Shown piece after piece: positions 23,202 to 36,932 of a stretch of DNA of 64,000 bases. Within the stretch, counting starts at the first letter, position 1. Every line of letters begins with the position of its first letter. Both the position numbers and the translations under genes were made by a program. The notes below the pieces were generated by a model that saw only the letters and a program-made list of their open reading frames with translations, was not told where the DNA came from and ran no database searches. Source of the DNA: Microstegium vimineum (lineage: Eukaryota; Streptophyta; Magnoliopsida; Poales; Poaceae); assembly GCA_022036555.1 (NCBI GenBank), contig CM039122.1:53704693-53768692 (forward strand), read 5' to 3'.

Positions 23202-24662
23202 ATGTCGTCCATGGCCACGGGCTCCTCGGGCGCGCAGCTCGGGCGGCTGAAGCCTCTGTACCAGCTGGTGGTGAACAACATCCTGGCCGTCGTGGCCGCC
23301 TCGGTGCTGCTCAAGGCGGCGTCGCTAGGGCCTGAGGAGATCCTGGCCAGGGGCCTTGCGCTCCGGCCGGCGCACATGTTCCTGTGCGCGTTCCTGCCGG
23401 CCGCGGCCACGGTAGTGTACCTCATGCTCCGCCCGCGCGCGGTGTACCTGGTGGACTACGCGTGTTTCCGCACCAACCCAAACTGCCGCGTCCCGTTCGC
23501 GACGTTCCTGGAGCACTCCCGCGTGTGGCCGGGCTTCGACGAGCGCAGCGTCCGGTTCATGACGCGTCTCCTGGAGCGGTCGGGGCTCGGGGAGGAGACG
23601 TGCCTCCCGTACGCGCAGCACTACATCCCGCCGTCGCGTGACCTCGAGTCCTCCCGCGCCGAGGTCGAGCTCGTCATCTTCTCCGCCATCGACGACCTGC
23701 TCGCCAAGACGGGCGTCACCCCGCAGGACATCGACATCCTGGTGGTGAACTGCAGCCTGTTCGCGCCGACGCCGTCGTTCACGGACATGATCATGCGCCG
23801 GTACGCGCTCCGGAAGGACGTGCGCAACGTGCACCTCGCCGGGATGGGGTGCAGCGCGGGGATGGTGTCCGTGGAGCTGGCAAGGAACCTGCTGCAGGTG
23901 GCGCCCCGGGGAGCGCGCGCGCTGGTGGTGTCCACGGAGACCATCACCCCGAACTACTACATGGGCAAGGAGCGCGCGATGCTGCTGCCCAACTGCCTGT
24001 TCCGCATGGGCGGCGCCGCGGCGCTGCTGTCGACGAACGGCGCCGGCGCGCGGTTCCGTCTGGCGCGCGTGGTGCGCACGCTGCGGGGGGCCTCGGACTC
24101 CGCGTACCGCTGCGTGTACCAGGAGGAGGACGACAGGGGGAACGTCGGCATCAACCTGTCCAAGGACCTGATGAACATCGCGGGAGACGCGCTCAAGGCG
24201 AACATCACGGCGATGGGTCCCCTAGTGCTGCCGGCGTCGGAGCAGCTGCTGTTCGCGCTGTCCTTCATCGCGCGCAAGGTGCTCAACAACCGGATCAAGC
24301 CCTACATCCCGGACTTCCGCACGGCGTTCGAGCACTTCTGCATCCACGCCGGTGGGCGCGCCGTGATCGACGAGCTGCAGCGCAGCCTGACGCTGTCGGA
24401 CGAGCAGGTGGAGGCGTCGCGGATGACGCTGCACCGCTTCGGCAACACCTCCAGCAGCTCCCTCTGGTACGAGCTCGCCTACATCGAGGCCAAGGGCCGC
24501 ATGCGCACTGGCGACCGCGTCTGGATGATCGGCTTCGGCTCCGGCTTCAAGTGCAACAGCGCCGCATGGGAATGCATCCGCCCCGCCGCCAACGCCGACG
24601 GGCCGTGGGCAAACTGCATCCACCGGTACCCCGTCCACATTCCGGACGTGCTCAAGCACTGA
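23202..24662 (+). CDS. KCS: 3-ketoacyl-CoA synthase, CUT1/KCS6-like
   Basis: This enzyme condenses malonyl-CoA with a long-chain acyl-CoA in the endoplasmic reticulum, the rate-setting step of very-long-chain fatty acid elongation for cuticular wax and lipids. The intronless ORF encodes 486 residues. Two membrane segments (about 24-43 and 56-76) precede the FAE1/KCS fold. The catalytic triad fits Cys217 in GMGCSAG, His382 in CIHAGG and Asn415 in RFGNTSSSS. Other hallmarks are NCSLFAPTPSF (183-193), FRMGGAA and a GFGSGFKCNSA end. Details such as GPEEIL, NYYMGKERAMLLPNCLFR and DGPWANCIHRYPV point to the CUT1/KCS6 clade. It is slightly short at the N-terminus but has no missing key residue. High GC suits a grass single-exon gene. 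The clade assignment is less sure than the family. Confidence 0.97.
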   Translation: MSSMATGSSGAQLGRLKPLYQLVVNNILAVVAASVLLKAASLGPEEILARGLALRPAHMFLCAFLPAAATVVYLMLRPRAVYLVDYACFRTNPNCRVPFATFLEHSRVWPGFDERSVRFMTRLLERSGLGEETCLPYAQHYIPPSRDLESSRAEVELVIFSAIDDLLAKTGVTPQDIDILVVNCSLFAPTPSFTDMIMRRYALRKDVRNVHLAGMGCSAGMVSVELARNLLQVAPRGARALVVSTETITPNYYMGKERAMLLPNCLFRMGGAAALLSTNGAGARFRLARVVRTLRGASDSAYRCVYQEEDDRGNVGINLSKDLMNIAGDALKANITAMGPLVLPASEQLLFALSFIARKVLNNRIKPYIPDFRTAFEHFCIHAGGRAVIDELQRSLTLSDEQVEASRMTLHRFGNTSSSSLWYELAYIEAKGRMRTGDRVWMIGFGSGFKCNSAAWECIRPAANADGPWANCIHRYPVHIPDVLKH

Positions 24663-25108
24663 TCTCGCCGCCGGCAACCCCTGCGACCTCCAGCTCGATC
24701 CAGTTTCTCTCTGTACGTACAGTACATTACCTTCCGTTTCCTCCTCCGTACCCAGTTGCCATTGCACCCGCTGCGGCTAGGCTGTGCTCGTGAGCTACGG
24801 TTGGTGGAATCTGGGATGATCTGATCGATCGAGAGGACTTTGTCGTGTCCACAAGGGCTCGCTCAAGGCGGTGTGGAGGTCGTCATAAAGGAGCGCGGGG
24901 GTCAGGCCAGGCTCCAGTCGATCGGTACATGTGTGCACCCGTCCGGTCCGGGGCGTTGTATACACATACGTACGTATATATACGTACTACACTTCGTTTC
25001 GTGGTGTCGTCTTGTGTTCACATTTCTTTATCCACAGTACTACCATATACTCGTACGTACTCCAAGTATGTTTTTCCTACAGTATTTTTTTCGATTTCAT
25101 TCATCCAC

Positions 25109-25111
25109 TAT

Positions 25112-25159
<48 letters not shown>
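25109..25159. repeat. (TA)n microsatellite
   Basis: Nearly pure TA dinucleotides over 51 bp in the KCS 3' region, with one phase break near 25122. Confidence 0.95.
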
Positions 25160-25162
<3 letters not shown>

Positions 25163-25558
25163 TGTAAGCCAAAAAAAAGCCATAAAGGAGATATATGACA
25201 TGAGATACTACAGTAGTACGTAGGCAAGACGAGGGGGGAAGCTTGATGTATTTAATATGCATGTGTACACCTACAGTGCTACTCTTATCAATCAATAGTT
25301 TTCATTTATTAAAAGTGCTGCCTTGTGCCTGTCTCTGCACGCATTGAACTGGTGAAGGATGAGTGTGTGGAGACCCAGATTTTCCACTGTTTTCTAGTAC
25401 TGTCCCTGACGCTCCCTAGTACGAGTACTACGTGCTTGCTTGCCGTTGCGACTGTGCGGCGCTCTCGCAGGCATGCACAACACAACACTTTCATCCAGTA
25501 TATGCACGGCCTGGCCTGCCAAGTGGCCAAACAGCAACAGGGGCAATGTCATTTCATT

Positions 25559-25585
25559 CCCCCCCCCCCCCCCCCCCCCCCCCCC
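25559..25585. repeat. Poly-C tract
   Basis: A run of 27 cytosines; length is liable to sequencing or assembly error. Confidence 0.95.
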
Positions 25586-28500
25586 ACCAGTGCGTGTCGG
25601 CTGTCGCTGCCGCGGATTAATTGTCCCGGCTACAAGGCTGAGAGGGGCTGAGACACCGGCGCCGCGTGTCGTCGCCTGCCTATTTCAAAAGCTCCGTACG
25701 TCCTCGCGAGACGCGAGAACTCACGGTAAAGTACTCCAGTACGCGTGTTGCAGCTGCGGATGCTTGCCTGCTCAGTGAATGCGCGGCGGGGCCAAAATGC
25801 CTGCTCCTGGACCGACGACCATCAGACCATGCATTGGCATGGAGAGCCGTCGTCGTCTCCGCGGAAACGTGCAGCTGCAAACGGCTTCGTTTCCCTTTGC
25901 TGGCACAGAGGAGAGGAGAGGAGATGAGACGAGATTCGCGCGGCCGTGGGAGGGGCGTCAGAGAGGATGCGCTGTCGCGGTCTCCCAGTCTCGCGGGTGG
26001 TTTTCCTTTTCCGATCCGGCCGCTGCCTGTAGGCGTCCGGGCAGAGTCGTTGAACCCCAGTAGATCGCCGGGGTCCAGTCCAGTGCATCCATCCATGAAA
26101 TGAAACCCCGTCCGATTAATTGCTTCATCCATGATGATGGCGGATCGGCGGTAGTAGTACTCACCGAACCGAACGGCTAACCGGAGACGATATCAATTCG
26201 CCAGCCACATCGCTGATGCGGCTTGTGAGTCAGGACGACTGCCCTTTTCGTGTTTGCTAAAATAAAGCGACTACTCCGTACGTGCAGTACAGTATATAGT
26301 ACTGTTGTATTGTATTGACAGGCGAGCAGTACTGTCCTCTTCTCTTCCGCCGCCTGGAACGGCAACGGCATGATCACGGGATAGCCGTCTGCGTCGTTTT
26401 CAGCACCGGACAACGTAGTACTAGTAGCTAAAGCGATCTGGAATCGGGATGGATGAGAAAGAAAACAACGGGCGAGAGACCATCCGAACTCTGAAGCACG
26501 AGCCATCTGCGTCGTTTGCGCCTTTTTTTATTAAGTTAGAGAAAAAAACACACAACATACCTTAATGACGTCCTAGGTTAGGCAATCAGAAGAGTATTAC
26601 ACGGTTGAACTACTTCTTGCTCACTTATTCATAGAACATTATTCAACCAGTCGATCGGAGTTAGCGTATGCATGCAAATCACCCTACACCGTGTATGTAA
26701 TTAATACGTTGAGCACGGACGGCGGGTTCTGCCCCGTCTGCTTAGCTGATGGCACATTGAGTACATGCTTGGTTCAAATTTATCAGCTCATTTATTAGTT
26801 ATGGTCTAATAATTTTTTTTTATAATAAAATAAAATAGTATCAATCAACTTATCAATCATAAAAAGTACCAGTCAAATAGCTTGCGTTGCATGTGACGAT
26901 TGTGGGGTACTCCTATGTGTATTTACATGGCTTGTCAGCGAATTCGGCTTCCTAGGAAGAGTAGTACGTACCGATACCGACGCACACTGGCCCTCTGTAT
27001 AGTGCAGATAAGGTCACATGCCTATCACAAGTGCTACCAACTACCATCATACAGTAGTACGTACTACGTACTCATTTGTTTTTTTTTTCTCCTTTCCGAA
27101 GTGCGCTACAAGCCTGATGAAAGTGCCGACTGCTTCGGAGCCCGGTAGAAGCCCACTTGGTGCTGGATCAGCTTCTGAAGAAACTTGACATCTTGGGTTG
27201 GAGTTGGGCCTGGACTCTGTGCAAAGGAGCAAACAAGATCGGAAACCGGATGGGATTAGGGCATTCCGACCCTTTTTCTTTCCTTTAGAAAATGGAACAT
27301 AGAGTCCACTCAAAAAAATACAAAGGAAATGGAACATAGAGGCTTGTTTTTGTACAACGTTAGTTCGGCTATGCATTTGATGACGATGAGCACATAAATG
27401 TGGAAATGTGAACAGAAGGGTAGATGTCTGTTCGTCTACTCGCGTCCTCCGTTTATCACTATGTGAGCCGGACTTATAACTTGCGTTCATAGCTTATGTC
27501 TAGCAATAATATAGAATTCAATTTCAAAACGTATTAGTTTTCATGCAATGCACAAACATGTTTGCTAGTAAGAAAAAAAAATCATAATCAGAGTGTCTTT
27601 TCTTGTTTCTCCATGCGTGGCAAAGATTTCTAGATTTTTTTTCCTAACTAAGCAAATGTGTCTATGCGTTAAAATTAAAGACGCAGATAGGAGTATAGTA
27701 TATTTATTTATATTTTATATTTTTTTAAATCTCTTTCAACCTATTTTTTTATCATCAACTTATTGTATTGAATCATATACTAGTCTATTGCTATTTATTT
27801 TTTATTTCTGATTTTCCTCTATAATACGTGGCATTGCTTTTTTCCCTTTAAAAAAATGGGAAGAACACGCGAGTAGTGAGGGAGCCGAACACGCGGGCAG
27901 GAAACAGATACTGCTCCAGGTTACAGAAGGACCGATTGCTCCCGCCGTGTTCGGTCGGATCGAGATCGACCTCGGCCCCCGCAGGAGATTCGACGAAAAC
28001 GAGATCGCGGGCACACGCTGGGCCCAACCCAAGACCCAACCGCCGGTTTTTCCTTTTGTTCCTTTGCTCCGCCACGGCTGGGAGCAATAGAGAGCCGGCC
28101 GGCCCCCACCTGTCGGCCTCCGACCGAACGACCCATGCCGTACTGCCGCTTCGCCGCACCTGACCTGACCGTATCGCGCGCTGCCGTTGGGACCGGCCAA
28201 AGTTTGACGCGCCCCACGATGGCAACTCGGCCAGCCCAGACCGCTATCCTATTAGCCTGTCACCAACTAACCCGCCCGTCCCGCTCCGGCGAGCGCGAGA
28301 TCTCCCGCGGCGCCTTTTCCAGTGCGCCACGCTGTGCTGTAGGGGCACGCATGTGGTCGTTTGTTAATGCATGCGCTGCAGGTTTACGAGCAAGACAAGG
28401 ACTGCCGTACATGAGCTTCGTTCACTGCAGGCGGTGGGAGAGTGGGGCAACTGTGTCATCATGTGATCCGTGGGTCCTTGTTCATAATGCTGAGTCTAAT

Positions 28501-29138
28501 CATGTCCCAAATGATAGTACTTACACGAAAAGTCGCTGAATAGGACGTGCAAAACCTATGGATTAGCTTTTCATAACCTGTGACCTGTGTTGCCCCCCAT
28601 TTGACGGTGGCACAGCGCCACACCGGATCCGGATCCGGACGCCGGTTCACCCTGGCTTGAGAGATGAATGAAATCCAAGCGCTCCTGTCCACCAGTCCAG
28701 GCACAGCCAGCCCAGGTGGACACCAGTCTCGCTGCTATTTTTCTAGTCCCCACCACCCCGCTCCGCTGTATCGCGCCCGGGAATCACTCCGCACGCGAAC
28801 TGCCGTCGCGGACACCCCACGCCCAGCTCAGCTCGGCACGACCACCACCACTCCTCTCTCCGCTCCATTCCCCGCGCCGCGCCGCGCCGGAGGCTGGAGA
28901 GCTGGAGCCCATCGAGCAGCGGCCGGCACGGCACTTGCCTTTTTCTTTAATCCGGGACCGCGCCCTGAGCTCCCCCGCACTACACTGCATCGCGCGACGT
29001 TGACATTGGGCTGGGCATGGGCCCTTCCTCCCCACCACCGCCACCATCACCACCTCGTCGTCCACTCCCTCCCCTCGTCCCCCTCCACGCGGAGTGGTGA
29101 GCTGTCCTGTCGCTCCTCTGGTCGGGAGTCTCGTCGCA

Positions 29139-32100
29139 ATGGCGACGGTGGAGGCGGCCGCGGAGATCGTGCAGGAGATCGCGGCGGTGGGCGCCGCCGA
29201 CCTGGCAGCCGCCGCCGAGCCGCTGCGCACGGACTGCCTCAGCCTCGCGCGGAAGGTGTCCCTGCTGTCGCACCTCGTAGCCGAGGTCGCCGACGCCGGG
29301 GAGGGCGATGCGGCGGCGGCGGCGTGGGTGCGTGAGCTCGTCAGGGCGCTCGAGGCTGCCAGGAGGTTCGTCGCGCTCGGACGAACGCCGGCACCGGCGC
29401 CAACCGCGGCGGGGGCGTCAGATCAGGTGAGGAGAGGCTGGGATGGACTCGTATTGTTCAAGCTGCATTGTTCACTAGTTGGTGCGTTACCCTTACCCTT
29501 CGTGGGATTTTGTCGAACGCTTCGTGCGCGTGTTCGAAATGTTTCTGTTCGTCTGCTTGCTACTCTCTTCTCCCGTTTAGTTTCTGGCTTTCTGCTATGG
29601 ATTACCAGCAATTAGTTTACCTATAAGTGTTGTTCTGTATCTGTTGCGCTACTGTTTGTGGGATTCCGTCAAACTCGTCATGTTCGCGTCTGATTTGATT
29701 GTTGCCCTTCAATAGAAATCCCACTTGAAGCTGACTAATCGCTACAAAGGCCCCATTAACTTGTATCTAAGAATTGAGAATAATATAAATCGGTGTCAAT
29801 GGGCGATATCTAGCATCTTCAAGGCGCAGAGGTTGGACCTCAACCTGGATTCATCTTACCTGACCTGCTTGTTAGCTCATCTAAAAAGGCTAATTGTTGT
29901 GTTTTTATTTACGCTTATTATTGAAATTATGCTCCATTCAGAACAGAAGCACATCGTAGACTTCCTATTTTGTTTCAGTCAACAATCATGTATCCTTCCC
30001 AAGGTTGTTGAAATCATGATCCTAAATCAGACTAGAACTCCAATGCTAGCGCAAATCGTAGGTTCTATGTCAACTATGTTAACTCCAATATTAACTACTA
30101 AAATCGCGAAATCATAGATTCTATTTAGCAGAATCATAGAATCAACCTAATAAACTAAGGTTGTAAAATTTTAAAATCGCACTATAGAATCGCTATTTTA
30201 ACAACTATGGTCCCTCCTAGGTATTCATCGTCTTTCCAATAATGTTGTTTTCATCCATCGTATATTAATGGTTAGCTTCAAAGGACACGTTAATGGTTCT
30301 TATGCAGCATATAACTAAATGATATTACAATTTGTCACTTGTCAAGTTGCCTGAATGCCTGCTTTTGCTCTTTCAAGGTAAAGCTTTTGCTTCTTGAACT
30401 TACATTGAGGTGCTTGTGCTGTGGAGTAGATGAAGTCATAGGTTCTGCATAGCAATAGCACCTCACTGTGTTTAAATTTGCCCAGATATAACTAAACTGT
30501 TTTCTAAACTTACTACAATTTGGATTAGATTTGTTGTGATTGCAAGTTGTTTTTTAGTTTTAAAGGTTTTAGAAGGAACATTTTTAGGCTCAAACACCTT
30601 GCTTCTCACTTATGGAATTTCAAATAGGCTCCTCTAGCATATTTTTCATCAGTCTGCTACTTACTCTGGGTTTGTAATCCGTCCTATCCTTTAAGCAATC
30701 TACTGAGTTCTTTCCTCAAAGGATTAGAGCTGGCAAATGCTTGGGCATCTTTTTGTGTGTGCTGCCTCTAGAATCTTCCACTTCACTTTAGTAACACACT
30801 TTCATTTCTGTCACATCAGGCATGCGGATCTAATCAACGTGTTATATAAAAGCGACCTGAGCTCCTTTCTGTCTTACTTCCTATAATGGAAGTGGAGCAT
30901 GATAATGTAAAACATGATATAAATAGGAGCTGCAGACATGAAAGAGAATCTGAAATATTTTAATGCCAAATTTTCACCCTGCATCTGGACACGAGATTTG
31001 CAGCTGGCATTTAGAAACCTGTTCTGGTTCGTATCGCTTCCTCATCTTTCATGGAGGAGGAAGAAATGAGAAACATAGAGCTCAGGAGAGAAAACATATA
31101 ACTCAACATACCTTCTGGATTGATTTCTTGAGTTTACAATGCATTTACAACAGTACAGCATGTAGCTAACAGACTACTAGTCAACCGGATCTAAGCTAGA
31201 GAGAATAGGTCCAAGTCTAACTGAAGAGCATGTATGCTATTTGAGCTAGATGTTTGCTAAGACTTCATGGTATGGGCAACCTTGGTGTCATTAATACTTG
31301 TCTTTTTTATTCCCATAACTGTATGTCACTTCATAAATTTGTGTTTTGCCTAAGCATTTATGATTGTGTTCCACAGTAATTGCAGCCCTCAAATTTGGTT
31401 GCATTAGTGTTTTGGCATTAAGTTCGTCCCATGTTCTGACTTTTGCCTCTCTTAGTAATGTTAGCACCATTTATTCTTATCTTTCTTCTTTTCTCCCTTT
31501 GTTAAGGATGCCATCTGCAAGAATACTGCTCTCCAGTTCAAGTATGTGACCTGGCAGTTGCAAGCTGCTCTAGCAAACCTGCCACATAGCTGTTTTCAGA
31601 TATCAGATGAAGTTCAAGAAGAGGTATTTAAGTTGGTTCACTGTGGAGATAAATCCCTATTTTTTTAATTATACCTTTTTGAACTTTTTAAAATGTATTT
31701 ATAGGTTGACTTAGTGCGAGCTCAGCTTAGAAGGGAAATGGAAAAGAAGGGAGGCTTTGATGTAACCGTATTTATAAAAGTTCATGATATCTTAGCTCAA
31801 ATTGACAATGCTGCAACACAATCACAACAACCCCATCAACAACCACAGCAGTCACAGATGGAGAAATTCAGTAATGATCACCTGGAGTTGCAAAATGTTG
31901 TTTCGCTAGTTTCTGAAATAAGTGGGTTATCCAATTCTGACTTGACGAAGATAACATCAGAGCTAATTGAAGGACTTCAAAATGTTGAAACTCCTGAATC
32001 TCCAAAACCAGACAACGTTGACAGCCAATCAAGCGGTGAAACAAAAAGCTCATCCGGGGAAGTTAAGAAGCCTGACTCTGTTACTATTCCTGAAGATTTC

Positions 32101-33326
32101 CGTTGCCCAATATCTCTCGAGCTGATGAGAGATCCAGTAATTGTTTCAACGGGACAGGTGAGGCTTCACATTATCACCCTTTTATTGGTCCTGCATTGCA
32201 GAATCTCTCTTTTAAACTGTCATGTATAATTTGCCATCTGCTGACAAGCTATTCACAAATTCTGTAGACCTATGAGCGTGCTTTCATTCAAAGGTGGATT
32301 GACTGTGGGAACCGGACCTGCCCAAAAACTCAGCAGAAGCTCCAGAATCTTGCATTGACCCCAAACTATGTGCTTAGAAGTTTAATATTGCAGTGGTGCG
32401 AGGAAAAGGGGATTGAACCACCTAGCAGATCTAAAACTGATGGTTCTCCTCTCGAGGTTGGTGGCAACAGATTAGCAATTGAAGCATTAGTTCGCAACCT
32501 CTCTAGCAGTTCATTAGATGAACGGAAATCTGCTGCAGCCGAAATAAGGTCTTTGGCCAAGAAAAGTACAGATAACCGTATAATTCTAGCAGAATCTAGT
32601 GCTATACCGGCTCTAGTGAAGCTTCTGTCGTCGAAGGACCTGAAAACCCAGGAACATGCAGTTACAGCTCTTCTTAACCTCTCCATATACGATCAGAACA
32701 AGGAACTGGTAGTGGTTGCTGGTGCCATTGTCCCAATCATACAAGTGCTCAGGATGGGTAGCATGGAAGCAAGAGAAAATGCAGCTGCAGCTATTTTCAG
32801 TTTGTCACTAATCGACGATAACAAGATAATGATAGGAAGCACCCCAGGGGCTATTGAAGCATTGGTTGAATTGTTGCAGAGTGGTAGCTCAAGGGGTAAA
32901 AAGGATGCAGCAACAGCACTGTTCAATCTTTGCATATACCAAGCTAACAAGGTCAGGGCTGTTCGAGCAGGGATTCTGGTGCCACTTATTCGGATGCTGC
33001 AGGATTCATCCAGAAATGGAGCTACCGATGAAGCACTGACAATCTTGTCAGTTCTTGTGAGCCACCATGAGTGTAAAACTGCTATCTCCAAGGCTCACGC
33101 CATACCTTTCTTGATAGATTTGTTACGGTCAGGCCAGGCCCGTAACAAGGAGAATGCTGCTGCTATTTTACTTGCACTTTGCAAGAAAGATGCTGAGAAC
33201 CTCGCCTGTATAGGGAGGCTGGGTGCTCAGATACCACTAACTGAGCTGTCGAAGACCGGCACAGACCGAGCTAAGCGCAAGGCAACTTCACTCCTGGAGC
33301 ATCTCAGTAAGTTGCAGGTGCTCTAA
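29139..33326 (+). CDS. U-box/ARM-repeat E3 ubiquitin ligase (PUB13/PUB14/SPL11 class)
   Basis: Four exons are supported by GT-AG sites and frame: 29139-29426, 31507-31623, 31705-32157 and 32268-33326, giving 638 residues. The protein would transfer ubiquitin from an E2 enzyme to substrates in the cytosol. An N-terminal UND helical domain (about 1-240, with KYVTWQLQAALANLP in exon 2) is followed by a Q-rich linker and a U-box starting near residue 264 (PEDFRCPISLELMRDPV). The U-box is split by intron 3 right after VSTGQ and continues as TYERAFIQRWI. Exon 4 also encodes the C-terminal ARM repeats (about 355-630), seen as recurring A-V-x-A-L-L-N-L-S blocks. Relatives regulate cell death, immunity and flowering; this gene's own role is inferred only by family. 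The first ATG in frame is 29139. Intron 1 is unusually long, about 2.1 kb. Confidence 0.95.
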
Positions 33327-35514
33327 TCCCACTGTCCACTGCGCACCATTTTGTGCGTGCGCGTGTGTTTTCAACTTTTCACGTGTATGTATACATACGG
33401 GAGAATTGTAACATCATGTGTCATTGAGTGTGAATTTAGTGGGTTGGTGATTAGTTTGTTTCAGTCAGGATCAAACGCTTGTTCATCGAATCACGCCATA
33501 AATTGGTTGGTGCCCCTGATTCTGAGATGTTCTGTTGCTCATGTCTGCATGTAGTTTGATTTGAGCTTTTAAGCTCATAGTGTGAAATTACCTCTGTCGC
33601 TGTCCAAAGATCTTACTTATGACTTCTTTGTCATCAAGATATCAACCTGACATAAACCTGATATCAGCACTTCATTCCTGGGGCTCCCTTTGGAAGTTTT
33701 GGAGAACTTGAATGCAGTCACCATCTTTTACCTTCAGCATTAATTTGTTGGGGGCCCAAAATGCTTTCCCATGGACATGATTAGCAAGGCGGCCTGATAA
33801 GAAAGCAACACGGTAATGATGGTTTTATGCTTTATTACTCCTATACCTGGGTCTTGTTACTTTAATTACAGGGCATCCTAAAGCTTAGACTGTGATTACA
33901 GGGACCAAAATGCTCTCCCATGGGTATGTTCGGCTGATCGTTTATGCGGTTGATAAGACCATGACTGATAAGTCAAGCGATCGTACGGATGAAATGGATC
34001 CATGGCAACTCAGTTTTCAAAAACAAATGAATTAAAATTGATGTCATGGCACCTGTTCTCGGTTATTAAACATTGAACTGCTCAGAGCGCATCTGCTTGC
34101 ATCAGATGTGGACCACCATATCACGAGGATTGAGTCGTCAAATGATACAGCACTCTGATGTAGGGAGATAAGTACGTTCTGTACTTGCTGGTGAGTTAGC
34201 GATTCCCTTTCATGCGATGATGTCTTCAGACTTGAGAAGAGACCAAAAACACGTGTACACATCGCTTTGTAAAGTTTTGTCTCGTCAGTTGTCACTACGT
34301 ACCAGATGCTCTTGTGGTGTATGCCATGGACAAGATTAGGAGCTCGAAAGAGTGTATTATAATTTTATAGTACGCGTACTGTAGTGCCATAGATAAGATT
34401 AGGAGAAAAAGACGATCACACCTGATTATCTGAACATTATTAATGCAATCCTCATAATAATTCAGAGGTTGTTCGGTCAAGCCGGTTGATGTTGTTTTAT
34501 TGTTTTGTATAAGTTCAAGAAAACAGAGTTTATTAGTTACGTAAAAACAAAAATAAAAGGCACTTTCGGAGGTCATCATAGTCACGAAGGTGCCGAGCAA
34601 ACTGGATAGGCGCAGGAAGGAGTAGGGTTCCGAGCAAACTGACAAAAAGAGCGAACCATTTGATATCAGAGTTGTCAAGATCGTGCTCTAGCTTTAGGCC
34701 ACGCTACCGACACGAGACCCCTTTCGTGAGCAGTGCAGCACAGGAGAGGAGATGATGGATGCAGTCTCAGATGCAAAGCAAAGCTCCCCGTCCGTTTACG
34801 GCTACCTACCAGGATCCATTGACCTCACGCACGTCTCGTCACGCGTGGCGAGAGGAGGATATCTATGGAATTTGACCGTGTTTACACCGCACCCGTTCCG
34901 AGAGACAAAAAAAAAAAAAAAAACCCGGCTTTGTGCAAACGCCAGCGACCTGAATGAAGCAGCAGCCAATGAGGGATAACTGAATGTTCACACCAACGCA
35001 CGTCTTGTCTATTACTCGTACTAGTAGTAGTCCCCGTTTAAATCAAGATGGCGCGGCTCTTCCGTGGATCAAATGATCAGTCCCTATATTATTAATTATC
35101 AATGTTTATGGCAGGCTGCGGTTGTATGAACTGTAGAGTGGAATTCTCTTCCGCCGGACCCTTTGTTTAGGCTCGAAATTCAAAGAGTGGATGATTTGAT
35201 TCCACTCCAAATAAAAGACTGAAATGAAAGAAAATGCTTGTGAAATGAAAAGATAGTTAATTAGTCCTAACTTAACGCAGCTGTTCACGCCTCTGTGCCG
35301 TAATTGTAAAACTCGAGACTATATATATCGTGCATTTTTGCAACTTTGCTGCTAGCAAGAGCCAGTGAGACGAAAAAAGCCAGAAAAAATTATGTGCCAA
35401 AAGCCCAAAAAATGCACTTGGTTGGTTGATTCTATATTACTATAAATATAACCTGTATGATTTTATAATTTCAGTAGTTATGATCTTATAATTATAGATG
35501 AGTAAAGTTCACTG

Positions 35515-35732
35515 GCGGTCTTCAAACTTGTTTGAATTATCATCCTGGTTTCTGAACCCGTAAATTGATTATTTAGGTCATCAAACTTGTTCATCTATCA
35601 TCTCGATTCCTAACTCACAAATCACTCGTGTAGATCTTCACACTTGTTCGATAGTGTCATCTTAATCTCTAAATTTACAAATCACAGTCCTCAAACTTGT
35701 TTAATTGTCTCATTTTGGTCCCAAATATCACA
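35515..35732. repeat. Degenerate tandem repeat, about 50-60 bp units
   Basis: Four diverged units each begin with a TCTTCAAACTTGTTTGA / TCATCAAACTTGTTCAT-like sequence and continue with a TCATCTCGATTCCTAA-like middle. Similar arrays are found in grass transposons; I see no element ends here. Confidence 0.7.
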
Positions 35733-36633
35733 TACTTATAAATTTACAAAAAAACCTATAAAATTACAAGAGTGTTTTTTTTATTCTAGACAGAGAGAAA
35801 TTGATTCTAAAGTGTGTACAAGATATAGAAAAGTTGTTAAATTGTATAAAGATATAAAGAACATTATTATTCACATAACTCTCTAAATAATAATTTAGAA
35901 AGTGACCTTAAGATATGTTTCTGAAGATGCTCTTACAAGCTTATGAGAATACTTGCAAGCATCTAATCAGCCATCGGTCCACCGTATGAATAGCCGCGCT
36001 AATCGGACTTGTTTCCAGTCATACTAAACTAGTGAGATTCCTCTCCTAGATTCCGTTCACCCTCCCATTTTCACATGCATACATTCCATTAGAAATTGAG
36101 GAAGATACATGTGCAGTCCATGGATTAAAAAACACAGAAAAAGGGGATTAAAATTTGCTAAAACTCTCTGTTTCATTGTTGTAAAAAAAAAATCTAAACT
36201 AAGTGTATGTTCACTTAACTTATATAATTATTTTTCTCTCACAATAAAATAAGCAAAATCAACATAATTACTAGAATAATAAAATCAATCTGGATGTTAA
36301 AGCGGTAAGATCGTACTACGATTATTGAAATCGTGATCAACTTTTGGCTGCACCACGCCATCCGCTGATGTTATTAGACTGTCTCCAACAGAAGACCTAT
36401 TAGAATACCCAAACTCAAAATGGATCTTCAGCGGGATACGTATAGGCTCTAACAGAGTATTTATAAGCATAATCAAAATCCGATTATTTTTTTTTCTAAA
36501 AACCTATTTGTAGAAGATATTGTGTTTTGAATCGTGTTATTGGAGAAGACAAAAATAGGTATCAAATCTTTTCATGTAGCGCTATTCAAGAAATAAATGG
36601 GTCTTGTATTTTGGGTCGTGGTTGTTAAATATA

Positions 36634-36932
36634 CCTGTTTAGTTCCAACCAAAATCCAAAATCTCAACTATTTTGGATTTCAAAATTCAGAATGTAAAAT
36701 ATTTTGGTGAGGTGTTTAGTTTCAACCAAAATTTATCTTTCAATGATGAGGATTGTGAGGATGACACACACAAATCAATGCAAAAATTCCTTTATTTTGG
36801 TTTCTTGAGTCCAAAATCTAAAATGGAAATGTACTACTTTTTGTCAAATATTTTAGGTATTGTTTAGTTCCATTTTGTAAAATGAAGAGTCAAAATCTAA
36901 AATATTTTAGATTCTTAAGGAAACTAAACAGG
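36634..36932. mobile_element. Tourist-like MITE (CCTGTTTAGTTCC ends)
   Basis: CCTGTTTAGTTCC (36634-36646) pairs with GGAAACTAAACAGG (36919-36932). The motif family TGTTTAGTT also recurs internally near 36709 and 36856, so the block may be two overlapping or nested copies. Grass Tourist/Harbinger MITEs often carry TGTTTAGTT ends. It is non-coding; the exact ends are uncertain. Confidence 0.55.

Larger units (their letters stand above)
24663..29138. other. Interval between KCS and the U-box gene
   Basis: The first 650 bases are the likely KCS 3' untranslated region, with AATCAATAG near 25291 as a weak polyadenylation-like sequence. A (TA)n and a C-run follow. 25600-26500 and 27850-28550 are moderately GC-rich with overlapping ORFs in many frames but no recognised protein. 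28660-29138 is the likely promoter and C-rich leader of the U-box gene. Confidence 0.55.

Noticed and set aside
23325..24793. Long antisense and alternative-frame ORFs over the KCS gene (up to 314 codons)
   Set aside because: Shadows caused by the very high GC at third codon positions; the KCS frame has full family motifs.
28135..28539. 134-codon ORF in the promoter region of the U-box gene
   Set aside because: No domain, no splice or start context, and competing ORFs on the other strand.
36373..36560. Possible second Harbinger-like MITE starting GACTGTCTCCAACAG
   Set aside because: The only candidate right end (TTATTGGAGAAGAC near 36540) pairs poorly and no TAA/TTA duplication could be confirmed.
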